From Harmothoe impar (Eukaryota > Annelida > Polychaeta > Phyllodocida > Polynoidae), in assembly GCA_947462335.1 (NCBI GenBank), contig OX381714.1, forward strand, positions 35,426,025 through 35,490,024: a DNA stretch of 64,000 bases, in the 5' to 3' direction. The position numbers and the translations under genes are program-made. The notes under the pieces are model-generated. The model was given only the letters and a program-made list of their open reading frames with translations. It was not told where the DNA came from and searched no databases. Shown here in pieces: positions 38,472 through 50,640 of this stretch (position 1 is its first letter; the number at the start of each line of letters is the position of its first letter).

Positions 38472-39402
38472 AACTTATGCTACCACTAATCTCCTTGATT
38501 ATTTTGTGCATCTTATATACCTGGCTATTTTCCTTTGTTCTATCGGCCAAGTGTGGTATACATATCTATCTTACAGGGAGTCACATGCACACACCCATTA
38601 TATTGTAACTGTTGGTTTTGTAATGATGATATTGAACTAGGATCATCAGGGGTCTAGGAGAAAATTAGTTTATGACTACCCTCTTTTATCATTTGAAGCC
38701 AATCCCTATCCCCATTGTTCCCAGAACTACACTTTGCCTATAATGCAGTACAAAGGCTCCATAACTTTAGCTCGAAAAGCTCTTGCAATTTTATTCTTAA
38801 GCTTTAATGTGAATTTAGTTTTGATGACAATTGTCCTATGCAACATTCTACATTTGTGTTTATAAAAGATTTAACATTGCATTTGTCTAATGAAAGCCAT
38901 TTTGGATATTTTTAGAAACAGTACTAAACACGATAAATTTTGTTTTTTTCCCAATGGTGGCCATCTTGAATTTTCAAAAGCTTCAAAATAGCTGACTTTG
39001 GTGCAGTATGTCATTGTACACCATAGCAAAGTGATTCTTATGAGATTTCAGGTCTGGCAGACCAAATATGGATAGAATTACATTGAAAAACTGTGTTTTT
39101 TGCCAATGGCGGCCATCTTGAATTTTTCCAAAACTTCAAAATAGCTCATTTTAGTCCACTATATTTTTACACTTTACCTCAAAGTGATTTCATGTGAATA
39201 TTAAAGGATGCACACTATGTGTGAATTTTTTAATTGAATTAATTAATTATTTTCCGACTTTTTATCTTCGGAGGGGGCGTACGGGGGGGTTAGAGCTTTC
39301 AAATTCAAAAATGAAGGTCAGATTCGTGTTTCCCATGATGAGTACCATCTTTTAGGATGGGTCCCGCAAAAAGTTTGCGCTAACCACCCCCCCTACCTAT
39401 AG

Positions 39403-39930
39403 CCACCAAACAACCCCTCACTCACTCACTGATTCACACACTCCGTCCCTCCGTCCCTCCGTCCCTCCGTCCCTCCCTCCGTCCCTCCCTCCCTCCCTCA
39501 ATCACCCACTCACTTACTTACTCACTCACATACACTCAGATACTCACTCTCACACACTCACTCACGCACTCACTCACACGTTCACTCACCTCATCCATTT
39601 ACTTACGCTCTCTCTCTCCAACAGACACTGTCACACACCTACTCCCTGGTCATGCACTCATTTACTTACTGACTCACCTAATCACTCACCCAACCTCCTA
39701 TTCATTGACTAACTCACCTTCTCACTCACTCATCGATTCGCTCCCTCACTCACTCTTTCCCTCACCACTCACTAACTCACTCACTCACTTACTCTCTCTG
39801 TAACTTGCTCAGTCGGCCAGTCACTACTTTCTCATTATCCTGTTCACTCACTCTTTATCTCACTTACTCATTGACGTAATTACCCTCTCACTCACTACTT
39901 CACTTGCTAATTCATGTTTGTATTTTTCAA
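39403..39930. repeat. Degenerate CACT/TCAC microsatellite with CCGTCCCT array
   Basis: The core at 39,443-39,500 is (CCGTCCCT)n grading into (CCCT)n. The rest is imperfect ACTCACTC. Confidence 0.9.
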
Positions 39931-40796
39931 ATTTGGAAATAGTTGCCAGGTTTATTACTCTTCCTTAATACCTCGGCCATTCCCACAGATATATTCATTG
40001 GCATGCGTCTCTACTCTTGCATATCTCCCTCTATAGTACGTAGCGCCTGCTAATTTGTAGACGCTGTAAGATATGGCTCTCATCGGGAAACGAGAGGAAT
40101 AAATTAAAGTTTAATCATGAAAAAATGCTACCACCATGTTGTAATCGGCTGGCCACTATGAAATGGGGAAATATTGCCGGTGAACAGCTGTAAGGAATAA
40201 TCAATAGGCCGGTAATGGGATTGAAACGATTAAGATGGATGAATCGTGTGCTACCTGGTTCAACGATCGGCCCTAGATATCCCGGTAGGTACCGGCATGT
40301 TGCAATTTGTCTGTGTGTAGGGCTGGGAAAGCAGCAATCCGAAAGCCATAGATTATAAGGGACGAGGGAGTTTTATTTTTAAATCTCTACCCGCACAGCA
40401 GCCGTTGGGATCTATAAGGTAAACTTCACGAATCAAATTTAATCCCATTATTAGTTTCGTACTAATAGGGGAGATGAAATAACCAATTCGTGGTTTCGGA
40501 TTTGTAATACAGATATTTTCAATAATCGTATACCTTACAGGCAAAATAAGATAGGGATAAGAGCAGATAGAAAGAACCCCCATCAAATTAAAGAAATAAA
40601 ATTTATACTGCAGAAATGATGATACAAAGTATTATGGATGAATTAGGGCATTGAGAGAAATAAAGAACAGTGACATTTAGTATTGACCGAGAAATCATCA
40701 CCTTATTTCAACTAAAGATGGTCAGGAAATGATCAATGTGTACGTTGCCTTTCTCCATACAAACAGCCCCACTCTCCCCCAACCCCCTCACCCCTA

Positions 40797-40820
40797 CCCC
40801 CCCCCCCCCCCCCCCCCCCC
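40797..40820. repeat. Poly-C run, 24 bases
   Basis: An uninterrupted run of C that explains the polyproline frame over it. Confidence 0.95.
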
Positions 40821-41641
40821 AACCCGACACATCCCTCATTCTGGTGAAGAGTTTGCCCAACGGCCATCTCGGCGATCGCAGCCATAATCTAATATTTCTC
40901 CACTGCCACCGGCTATATCAGCCAGTCGATAGTGCTGCCCCCAAGGACCAAGGGAGGAACAATAGCCAAGGCAGGGCTCCCATTCATGGTTTTGCGGCCA
41001 GCCTCGGACATCCACCATACTCCTGTCTTAGCCATTTAAGGTTTCAAATAGTGCGTTAAAAGATTATGGCCTTAGTCGCTATGATGGATACTTGGGTCAC
41101 TGGCGAGTAACTCGCAGGATTCCTACCCCGAAAAGGCGGCAAGATGTTAAAAGCAGAACTGGCGAGTCATTTGCCACGGAGGTATCGTTACAACAACACA
41201 GGGTATAGCATATCAAATCGCTATGCGACCCTTAAAGGGTTAATAAAGAAGGGGCGACTCCGCTTCAATGGAGCAGTCTAAGAAAAGCTGGACAAGGGAT
41301 GTTTCCCCCGACGCCAGGGGAATTAGCCTTGAAGAAGAACCACTTCTTTATTCTCTTATCTGTGTGTGCTGTGTGTTCTCAGTCTGGGGCAGAGTCTGAG
41401 ATCATTCTGTCTGTGCGCAATAAGGTGTTTGTGGACCTTTGAAGCTGCCATTTAGATGTGATTCAGCAGGTCAGGCATTTCAACTAAAATGCTTGTAATA
41501 ACAGGGGCTTGGCACCAAGAAATTTAAGTAAGAAAGGGTCAACTGGTCAAAAGGGTCAAAACAACGGGCCGTTTTTAGCATGGGATTTGAATGAGCACCA
41601 TCGTTGAGCACGTGCCAGTGGACAGTGGTGTTGAAATGGTA

Positions 41642-41869
41642 CACAGAGAACAGAAACAGCGTCAAAAGGGAGTCCAGGTTGCCTCCAGAATGACTCCCCT
41701 CTCTAGGAGAGTCCAGGTCGCCTAAGGGAGCCTAGGTGTCTCTCTTACTGACTTGTGGGAGTCACCTGGGGGAGCCATATAGCTCTCTCTGTCATATGAC
41801 TCCCCTAATCAGGGGAGTCATTCTGGAAGCAAGCTGGACTCCCTTTTGACGCTGTTTCTTCTCTCAGTG
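41642..41869. mobile_element. 228-bp MITE, TA target site
   Basis: TA precedes at 41,640-41,641 and follows at 41,870-41,871. The arms share GAAACAGCGTCAAAAGGGAG then TCCAG and CCAGAATGACTCCCC in opposite orientation. The centre has AGGGAGCC/GGGAGTC blocks in both orientations. No coding content. Confidence 0.85.
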
Positions 41870-41938
41870 TAGCCGATCTTGAATGAGTGCAAGTCTCATA
41901 ATAAGTGCCGAGTACAGCTATATCTAATATTATATATA

Positions 41939-43497
41939 CACTGTAAAAACTGTGTTTAACTTTAAACACCAAATGTTTAATCTGTACACACTTAGGAAAT
42001 CTAAACAGACATTTTGTATATTAAACACATCATTTCTAAATCCCTAAACACCGAAGACATGCATGTGTTTAGACATTTAGAAAGTAAACACTTATGCAGA
42101 TGGGCATTTACTAATTAAACATATGTTTTCTTCTAGGCTTTAAACATACATCTACCACCTGTTCAGCATTTAAACAATGAGGTTTTTAGATACCAAATCG
42201 TGCATGAAACACTTTTTCTCTCGTATAGCAATTGTAGCATCATTATTCCAATTAGCTTAGCAGTTTTTTATAACCTATTGGAATGGAAATTTTAATTCTG
42301 ATGAAGGCAGATTTGCCGAAACGTTGTGATCATATAATTCAACATGGTATAATAAAAGCCATTTAAAACAAAAGTTCTGTCGTTCTAGTTGTGTCTATTA
42401 TACAAATATAATTTAATTCTAATACTTATGATCCAAACATAAGTTTGGCTTTTCCAAAGTACATGTATCACTCTATAGTTCAGAAAATCTGCAGAAATGA
42501 TATAAGTACTCCAATAACAAGCATAATTATAACCAGAAAAGTGGTAATTAATGGAGTGTAATCCCCTGCCTGTATTAGAGGCACAGTTTATAAACAAGAA
42601 AATGTGGCTGATCATGTGTCTGTTTGTCATCATTGGTATAGTTGTTTAAACACTTAACAAATACATTGTAAGCATGCTAAACACTTTATCATGTTAGACT
42701 TAAACACATTTAATCTAAACATCTAAATACCTAAACATGTTTAAGTGTTTAAATATTAAACACAATGTTATCCCACCAGGTGGCAGTTAAGTCATTGGAT
42801 GGACTTTCCCCACCCATTTATAAGCTGATCCTTGAATAAACATGCAAAAGCAAACAAAGAATCACATTATTTGAGTGATTTAAATATGGGAACATATGAC
42901 TATTATTATGGAGAGAGTACCTTTATGGTTTGGGGTTTAGACTATCCGCAGAAAAGCTATAATCAATAGGGCACCTATTTTTTGGGATATAAGAAAATAT
43001 ATAGCAATATTCTCTTCACCATTCTGTTGTACACATTTCACAGTTACTTAGTATAGATGCTATGTAACATATGTGATGACACTCTACAAAAGTGTTATAA
43101 AACAATATCTATCTGAATAAAGATGATAGATTGGACTGATAACATATTCTAATATGCAAATTATGATCAATGTACCTAAACACCATGTAACTAAACACCT
43201 ACTATATCTAAATGCTATTTATCTAAATGCCTAATAACTCTAAACACTACAAATGTAAACACTCTATAGATCTACACATTATATATCTAAACCCTTCCTT
43301 GAAGTCAACTCTATAATTGTAAAACCCTACTAGATCTAAACACTTTGCACACTAAACACGTTTTATCTAAACATATTTAGAAATTAAACATGTTTAGATG
43401 GAAAAAGGTGTCTCAAAATGTGGGACAAGATAGTGTTTAGAAAAGTGTTTAGCCGCTAAACATATGCATTTATCATCTAAACACAGTTTTTACAGTG
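41939..43497. mobile_element. 1.56-kb TA-flanked element dense in TAAACA (forkhead cores)
   Basis: The TIR is CACTGTAAAAACTGTGTTTA and its exact inverse, with TA at 41,937-41,938 and 43,498-43,499. I counted about 34 TAAACA/TGTTTA hexamers by eye in both outer thirds, often as CTAAACAC. The middle third has few and contains the PLE relic at 42,298. There is no transposase frame. Confidence 0.85.
42298..42395 (+). ncRNA. Relic hammerhead core and PLE-like tail
   Basis: CTGATGAAGGC, a short loop, then GCCGAAACGTT reproduces the core of the motif at 11,791-11,835. It is followed by GTTCTGTCGTTCTAGTTGTGT, similar to the PLE leader tail. Flanking bases do not form stem I, so it is probably inactive. 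It is best read as a PLE terminal fragment captured by the TA-flanked element. Confidence 0.6.
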
Positions 43498-44028
43498 TAT
43501 TGTATTTATTATACACCCTACACTGATAGTTTCAAATTTAGCTTAGCAGTAGTTATTTTACAATACATACTACGGTATCAATGTAAATGAGCAGTAGAAT
43601 AAGTATCCTGTTGGTTTACAGTGAAATAAAAGTTGGAATGTATAAGCGCCCAGGTACCTACTAACTAACCGCTAACATAAGATATGACCGATGTACAACA
43701 CAATACATGGTTATATTATGGTTCTAGCATGGGACGTATATGTACAGGCCGATGTTTTACCAATCTTGTTTTTCTCTCATTTTGGTATGATGTACATTAA
43801 ACGTTCAGGTAACATAACATACTACATAGTGGAGTCAAAAGCTTAAGGTGTGATAAAAGGAGGAAAACATACTTTAAAATTGCTGGTAGACATTGATAAA
43901 TATCTAAATGTTTTACATTATCCACCATTCGCTTATTTATTTGTTGTTCAATAAGGTTTCTCCACTACTTATTTTAACGATTTTGTGATATTTGAACAAG
44001 ATGATAAATGATGACATGTTGACCCTAC

Positions 44029-44224
44029 CTTCGATCGGTAGCATGTTGGGAACTTCTGCGAGTCGCATGTTGAGTTTGGGTGCTAACCGGAACCAGCGCA
44101 CGTACACCGCCTGTGTAGAGTAAAATACTAGCGTCACCGTGGCGTTACTTCCCTCCCGGAAGTTACGCATTTGTCTTTTGAGCATTTTGACGATGGGGAT
44201 ATCTCGGCCATACAGTGTGTCACC
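44029..44224 (-). CDS. Ig-superfamily protein, upstream exon
   Basis: A pyrimidine-rich tract ending CTTTGCAG precedes the exon at 44,225 (minus strand), and G|GTAGGG ends it at 44,029. The 196 bases give 65 codons plus one base, starting in phase 0. The leftover G joins the GT of the exon at 35,130 to make a Gly codon, and the frame continues without a stop. The peptide begins GDTLYGRDIPIVKML and contains a beta-strand-like run NATVTLVFYSTQAVYVRWFR, consistent with the first half of an Ig-like domain. The signal peptide and any earlier exons were not found between 44,225 and 64,000 and may lie outside the window. Confidence 0.85.
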
Positions 44225-46000
44225 CTGCAAAGAGAAGAACAAGGAATTCATTAAAGAACATTTCTAATAATATTATATTAAAGCAAATCATGAGGCATCT
44301 TGAAAATATTCATTAGGATCATTTGGTCAGGGATTTTTCATTTCCATTTTATCATGACGACATCATATTGGCTCCTGATGCATCGCTAAGCTAACCCTGC
44401 CAAGACTGTCCAAACCAGCTGTCTCACCTTTCGATAGCTTTTCATCGCTAGCTTGACCATAACAGTAATTCTGTTGCTGGCTGGTAATTCAGACCAATAG
44501 CTCATTCCAACCCAGTAAATTAGTGCGAGGTTGTGCCAGCCTTAGGGATACAAACTTTAGGTCTCTTGAGTACTCTGCTTTGGTGATTTTCTCTAATACC
44601 ATATGAACATTTTGACCGAATCATCTGACGTTTTTCATGATTTGGTACTCTGCTTTGCCACTATTATATGACATGATAATGAAAACAATGATGTATACGA
44701 CCCACATAATGTAGAGCCTAAGGCCTGGATGACCCATATACAGGCCCCTCCCTATATCCCCCAGTTTATGATACGTGTACCATACCATATCAGGACCAGC
44801 CTGGTAATTCGCTCCAGAAACCTCCTTGTATTCATGACACCCTGGATTGATCTACCAAAGATGGGACTAAATCCAGTTAGAGGAGGGAGTCTGTTGGGGT
44901 CTGCAGTATGCCTTATTTAATAATCCAAACATCCTGGGGGCAATTGCTGTTTACACATGCACTGCATGTAATGTTACATGATAGCGTGGACAGGGCTTTG
45001 ACGTAAGTGATTATACAGGGGTAGCCTTTTATGAAGGGTACTCTATCATTATACACACGCAACTGCAGTGGTTAAAGACAATTAATTGTGGAGTTACAAG
45101 GTCCATCCATTCAATTAGACTATTAAAATCACCATTAATCAATGTTAAAGAGCATTTTCCATACCCCACATCCATCTGTATATTGTTTGTAGTTGGATCT
45201 GCTGCTACAAGTAACCCAATATCGCCCAGCTTTGGGTTAAACATAACCCACAATGTGGCTTCTGTATCACTGTGTATGCCAGTACACATAAGAAGTCCCC
45301 AGTTTAATACCTCCCCAGAACAACATGCCCAGATCCATATCATATCACATTCCCCATTGTGCGGTTTCAGCATATCTGGTTCCTTCAAGCATATTGCTGG
45401 CCAACGGGAATCACCATAACTCATTTGATACTTCCGGTTATAGGCCGGAAGTGCTTGGTGCTGCTGTGCCTGGGACCCAGTGGATATCCCGATGGAAAGG
45501 TCACAGTATACGAGGATCAGTGGCACGGTTTATGACCATGTGCCAGAGGTGCTCCCTCACCTCTCCCGATGGTGAGATTTCATCACGCATACATGTGCGT
45601 TCTCTATGAAGGCAGGAGGACCTGGAAGTAAGAGAACCCGTTTCAGAAAATTGATGCAAGGCCATTGAGGCAATCTGTTGTGAGGTGTCAGAGAACTAAC
45701 AATGATAGGGCACTAGCCACACTGCCATTGTGTGATATCTACTTGTTTCCTTAATGGCATACCTTATTAAAAGATACATTAGGTTTTGTATAATAATATA
45801 TATCAGAATTGGGCATTTGATTGGGCATAACCAACGTCCCATTATCTAATACTTCTATAGATAGAAGGTCTAAGCTTTTCCAATGATTTCTACATCTTTA
45901 CAAACAGCAGTTATTCAGGTATGATTCAGGTCAATCATTATTCACGGGAGGCACAGAGAGCCAGTTGCTACAAATTAATGCAGGCAGTCCCATATCAGGC
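44225..46000. other. Upstream intron or flank; one long minus frame of unknown status
   Basis: No repeat boundary is recognised. A 165-codon minus frame (45,029-45,526) has a mixed hydrophobic/polar composition without low complexity. It lacks a domain I know, and I see no convincing splice signals at its edges. Confidence 0.4.
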
Positions 46001-49000
46001 GCTCAACCGGATAGCAACCGGCCCCTCCCCCTAGTTGCCATTTTCTTGTTACACTGAAACACATTGGCCACCACTGAAGTAAGGCTGGAGACCACCCACC
46101 TTTGAACTCTATTGATGGTGAACAGGTGAATAGTGTGGTAACCAGATTGTGGTGCCAATGTTAAACAAACTTCTATTACATCTTTCATGCTCTATTTCCT
46201 TGAGCACGCCAGTATACCGAACATAATTTTGCTTCACTGTAAATTGTTAATGTCTATGAGTAGTATAAATTATACTCTTCTCTAGGATTACCGTACATGT
46301 ACTGCTGAATACAAAATACTATAATATGTAGGGCCTACTACAAAACCATTCCGCTCATGTATACCATATTCATACTGTTTATAGCGAAATATCAAGGTAG
46401 TATTTCAAAAAAGGATAAAGCCGCAAACAGCTAATGCAAAAATCTATAATTGATAGTCCTCCCGTACCGATGTGAGATCATTGCAAAAATCATTGCAAAA
46501 CTTCTAGGTCTCTATCTTTTCATCATCTCCATGATCTGTAACAATAAATGTGTCCCTCCTGATGAGCCCCAATAGTACTATTCAGAATAACATTGTTTTC
46601 CTCCTTTATCTTATTAGACTAGACTTCTTTTAGAGTTGGTCGGTGAGTGTTAGATGAGTCCATGGTTGACAGGGGCCCTCAAATCAATGGGACATGACAG
46701 GATTAGGCACCCATAGCTAAACACTGTGGGAGAGGGAGACACCCATGCTTAACCTGCTGCAGATACTGCTGGTGTTAACCCTTTAAATGCCACATAATGC
46801 TTGAAGTAATATCCCATCTGTTGTCATGATGCATAAATGCAGCTCTGGCAAGTTACTAGGGCCTTACATTACCAGAGAGACACTAAGATAAATAACCTTA
46901 AATCCTCGAAGCAGTCTTCATAGAGTAAAATCTTCCTTCCAAGCTACCCTGCTAAGCTGGGCCTTGCCTGCTAGTCCAGCTGCCTATCTAACTCTCTATG
47001 GATGGCATAGTGGTTTGGTGTACTATGCCCTATGTCATCATGATGGACGAATCAAGCCCATGGCAAGTAAAGACAGACTTCTAAGTGTTATCCGTGACCA
47101 TAACCCTTATTCTTACCTTGGTTTAGTGACACCCCTACTCATCTGCCTTAGTCCATACAAACCCAACTAGTGATTTGTTGTTTTCATGCCAGGAGAGTCC
47201 AGCCTGATGTATAGGTCCATTTATCTCTGTAGACCCTCTAGTCATATGCTGACCAGCTCAGAACTTAAGGAAACTATTTCAGCAAAGGGAGCCATAACAA
47301 TTTATGTAAACGCGGGTACTTCCTTTAGCACGTGTTAAAGTTGTCTTTGGTGTCTTGTTAAAGGGGGGTCAAATCCGGCTGTAGCCCAATACAACAGTGT
47401 CAGACTGTACCAGCTACAGTATTTTTTCAGCCTTCTTATTCTGAATGAGGTTATTATATCCTACTGCATGCACTATGTCAATAACGCTTTTCAAGGTTGG
47501 ATCTTGCACAGTATTTGTGAAAACATGTGTTATCAATAATGAAATCAAGATTGTTATTTGAATCCTTTCGAGACTGAAAGGAAACAAAAGTGTGGCATGA
47601 TCTGCAAATAGGGTTCTTGTCCCGTTTCATGTCACGCAATATGTAAGGTGATCTGCGAAAAGGGACCTTAATGCAGGTGTACTGGGGGCCTCTTTCCCAT
47701 TGCATATCCCATTATGTGTCATTGAGGTGAACCTCAACACTATGAAGCTGAATACTATTATGCAAACAGTCCCTCTCATGCCTGCAAGACCTTAATTCAT
47801 AAAACTGAGTTGAAAATATTCCCTGAAGCAAATCATTTTTACATCCATCCTAGAAGGCCATTAAAGCCACATAAATCATTTCATACCTTATCCTAGTAAC
47901 CCATTCATATTTGTGTTCACCTAAGGAAAAATACAAATGGAGGTACAATTCCCACTCCCATGATAAGCCAACAGTTATGCTGGTTATCTTCAGTGAAACC
48001 TCCCCATTCTTTACTCTTCCGGATGGTAGGCCTCTCTAGATTATATAAAACAGAGGGCTACTATCTTATCACTTCATGGAGCAATTTCTTTTATCATTGA
48101 CACTGATTTATTGTAGCATTAGTCCATGCCCATATTCCAGGCTCTGCCCATGATTCAAAATGTGAATCCACCATGTGTTAGTAAGTGGTAAAGAGAGGCA
48201 AGGAAATTGCCGGGAATTGAATTCCTCTACAGATGTTATTGTCTCCTATAGTATTACATGTATCAAGAGATTCAGACATTCGCTCAGTTGAAGTATTACT
48301 CCTTGTGTCTAGCTGATAGTATTTTGTTTCCCTAGTTGATTAACATGCTTAATGATATTGATATAAAGAAGCACACATTACCACCATAGGTAGGCCTTTT
48401 TATACAACTTGCATTCTCACAAGTAGCCCAGTAAACAAAAACCGTTTTACAGCATTTTATAACGTTATATAACGTTATATAACGTTTCTCTAAGGCTCCT
48501 CATTATGGCATAACGTTATATACAGTTTTAAAACGTTATTTTAACGTAAAATAACGTTTTTTTTTGTTAGCTGGGAATGTATTAATATCCTTGAACCAGC
48601 GATATAAATGTTGTATCATTCATCAGAAATAACCGGATATATTCATACAAGTATAGGATTTTATTGCTACACAATTATCAATATACCATGATGATGTGCT
48701 ATCAAAATCAATTTGGGAAAAACTTCCTTAGCATTGCAATCTATAGGCTGTAGCCCGCAAGTCAGCTGCACTATGTACTCATATGTATTCAAGGATGCTT
48801 CAGGCCCCACCAAAACAAATTCTAATGGATCCACCTGCCAGGTTTGGGGAATTTAAAGTATTCACATGAGATGTGAGTGGGCAGATGTATACTACCACAG
48901 ACAAAAGTGCACTGACCATATTGGTAGGTTCAAGCATTGACAAGGAGGAATGAAAAGGAGAAAAAGGCTTTCAACCTAATTCATATTATTGATTCAATTA

Positions 49001-50640
49001 CATTTCTTTCAAGGAGCCCCCATGAGACAAATTGACCAAATATGGGTTCTTATGTTTATTTATTTCCCAATATAGAGAGGGTGTAAAATAACACTCAATT
49101 TAAGGAGAGGGATTCAAAGTCAGGGAGCAACTGAATGCAAGCAAGTTGGGCAAGGGTCACTTTTGAATTAGATGAGTAGGGCTTCTGTACCATTTCCAAA
49201 GCCATCTGGGTGAGTATATTCTGAGAGGCATCAACATCAAGATCCCTTCCTTTCCCATACTCCATGAATTATTGAATCCCTGAGATCAAATGCTCCCTCC
49301 TTTAGGGTGACCTATAACTATAAAATTGTACCCTAACCAGCGATGTAGCCTCAATATGCCAAAGAGCAGATATTTTCTAATAAATGGTATCATAATTATG
49401 ATCTGATCAAAATATAGTAATTATGTAGTTATGAATTAACTGGAGGTCCAAGCACTTAGAACTATTGGCATGTTACTAATTTATATTTATATTCAATACC
49501 CTCTGTTTCTCAATATAGTGATAAGTATGCAGGTATATTTACGTCTGAATGGGTATTTAACATGTTGAAAAGTATTGCTATTATCAGTATATCCCTCCCA
49601 GACTGAGTGAGCTCATGAACTCTCACACATCCATGCCCTAGGCACATCATATGTACTTACATTTGTCCTGCAATAGCATTGGTTTGCAAGGGTATTATGC
49701 TTGCAGTGAGTTCTGACAGCATGTGCATTGTTGCACGGACTGTATACTCCAGAGCTGAGAGATATTACTTTGACTTGTATTCTCATATATGTATACAGGC
49801 AGTTTCTGAACAATAACTTTTCATCTAGAGGAACAACGGATATGAGTACTGACAAAGTTAATGATTGATATCTAGCTTGTTCTTCCTCTCAAATACATAG
49901 AATTTTAATTCTGCTCAATCACAAACAGCTGCCATGGCATGGACAAATAACTGAAATCCTAAATTCAAAATACTTGTCATGTCTTGTACAGGGGATGTTG
50001 ATAATGATCATCTTCCAAAATTCATTTGACTTTCCCACTCCCATGATAAGATTGTGTCTTACATGTACAACACAATCAAACATACAAGAACAACATATAA
50101 AAAAATGTGTTGTGATAACCTCGGGTCTATCATTATAGTGTGGCTGCTTGCCATCTTTGCACTCCATCTTCATCCAATCTCTCCCAATATCATTGTCTCT
50201 TCCTATTAACCCCTGTTTTATCAATCTAAAATCACAGTATCGGTCTCATTCACCACATTACCACACTTGACCTGCTTTAGGGTTAGTTGGTGGGTGTAAG
50301 ATAAGGTTGAGACTGAATGGTGCCCTCAAATCAATGAGACAGTGCCAGTGAGAGGATTGGACACAGCATGGGTGAACACTGCATGTAAGGAGGTACTGCC
50401 TATTTACCTATGTGCAACTGATATGATTCCCCTTCTCACCACAACCCTATCCATATAAAGTACTGAAGGAGGGTATCACCAATCATTCAAATCTTGAGCT
50501 TTGTTGGCCAAAGTGAAGAGAAACACGTTTAGCCATGCAATGCATAGTAAATGCCAATAACTGATTTACATACATGAAACCTTAGGCTGCAGACACCGTC
50601 CCACAGTACTCAGCGAACATTACGCAAAATGCATGTTTGC
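46000..50640. repeat. Tandem array, unit 1 (non-coding)
   Basis: This unit is the reference for the array. Blocks at 46,625-46,800, 47,090-47,480, 47,830-48,200, 48,795-48,880, 49,120-49,340 and 50,277-50,580 recur in the same order in later units. A MITE (48,427-48,575) interrupts it. Indels scatter through every reading frame, so it is not a repeated exon. Confidence 0.8.
48427..48575. mobile_element. TAACGTTA MITE, second copy
   Basis: It runs CCCAGTAAACAAAA to the inverse of CCCAGCTAACAAAA, in the opposite orientation to 26,223-26,373. The interior TATAACGTTATATAACGTTA is shared. It is absent from the matching position of unit 2, so it inserted after the array formed. Confidence 0.85.

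Larger units (their letters stand above)
36274..39395. mobile_element. 3.1-kb non-autonomous DNA transposon, 7-bp TSD, long TIRs
   Basis: The ends are TAGGGGGGGTGGTTA and its exact inverse, flanked by CCTATAG at 36,267-36,273 and 39,396-39,402. The inverted repeats run about 180 bp and include GGACCCATCCTAAAAGATGG and CCCCCCGTACGCCCCCTCCG. Subterminal CAAGATGGCCGCCATTGGCA blocks occur twice on the left and, inverted, twice on the right. No transposase frame is visible. The YAGGG end and a TSD near 8 bp suggest hAT, but this is not decided. A piggyBac-like MITE and a palindromic MITE are nested inside. Confidence 0.88.
35131..44028 (-). other. Intron of the Ig gene (~8.9 kb), transposon-rich
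   Basis: The donor is G|GTAGGG at 44,028 and the acceptor ATTGCAG| at 35,131. The phases at both ends match (1 + 2 bases). The intron contains the palindromic MITE at 35,292, the 3.1-kb element at 36,274, the CACT/CCGTCCCT tract at 39,403, a C24 run at 40,797-40,820, the 228-bp MITE at 41,642 and the forkhead-motif element at 41,939. Confidence 0.85.

Noticed and set aside
40736..41059. 107-codon plus frame with polyproline
   Set aside because: The proline run is the C24 tract. The rest has no domain, and no splice sites or homology are evident.
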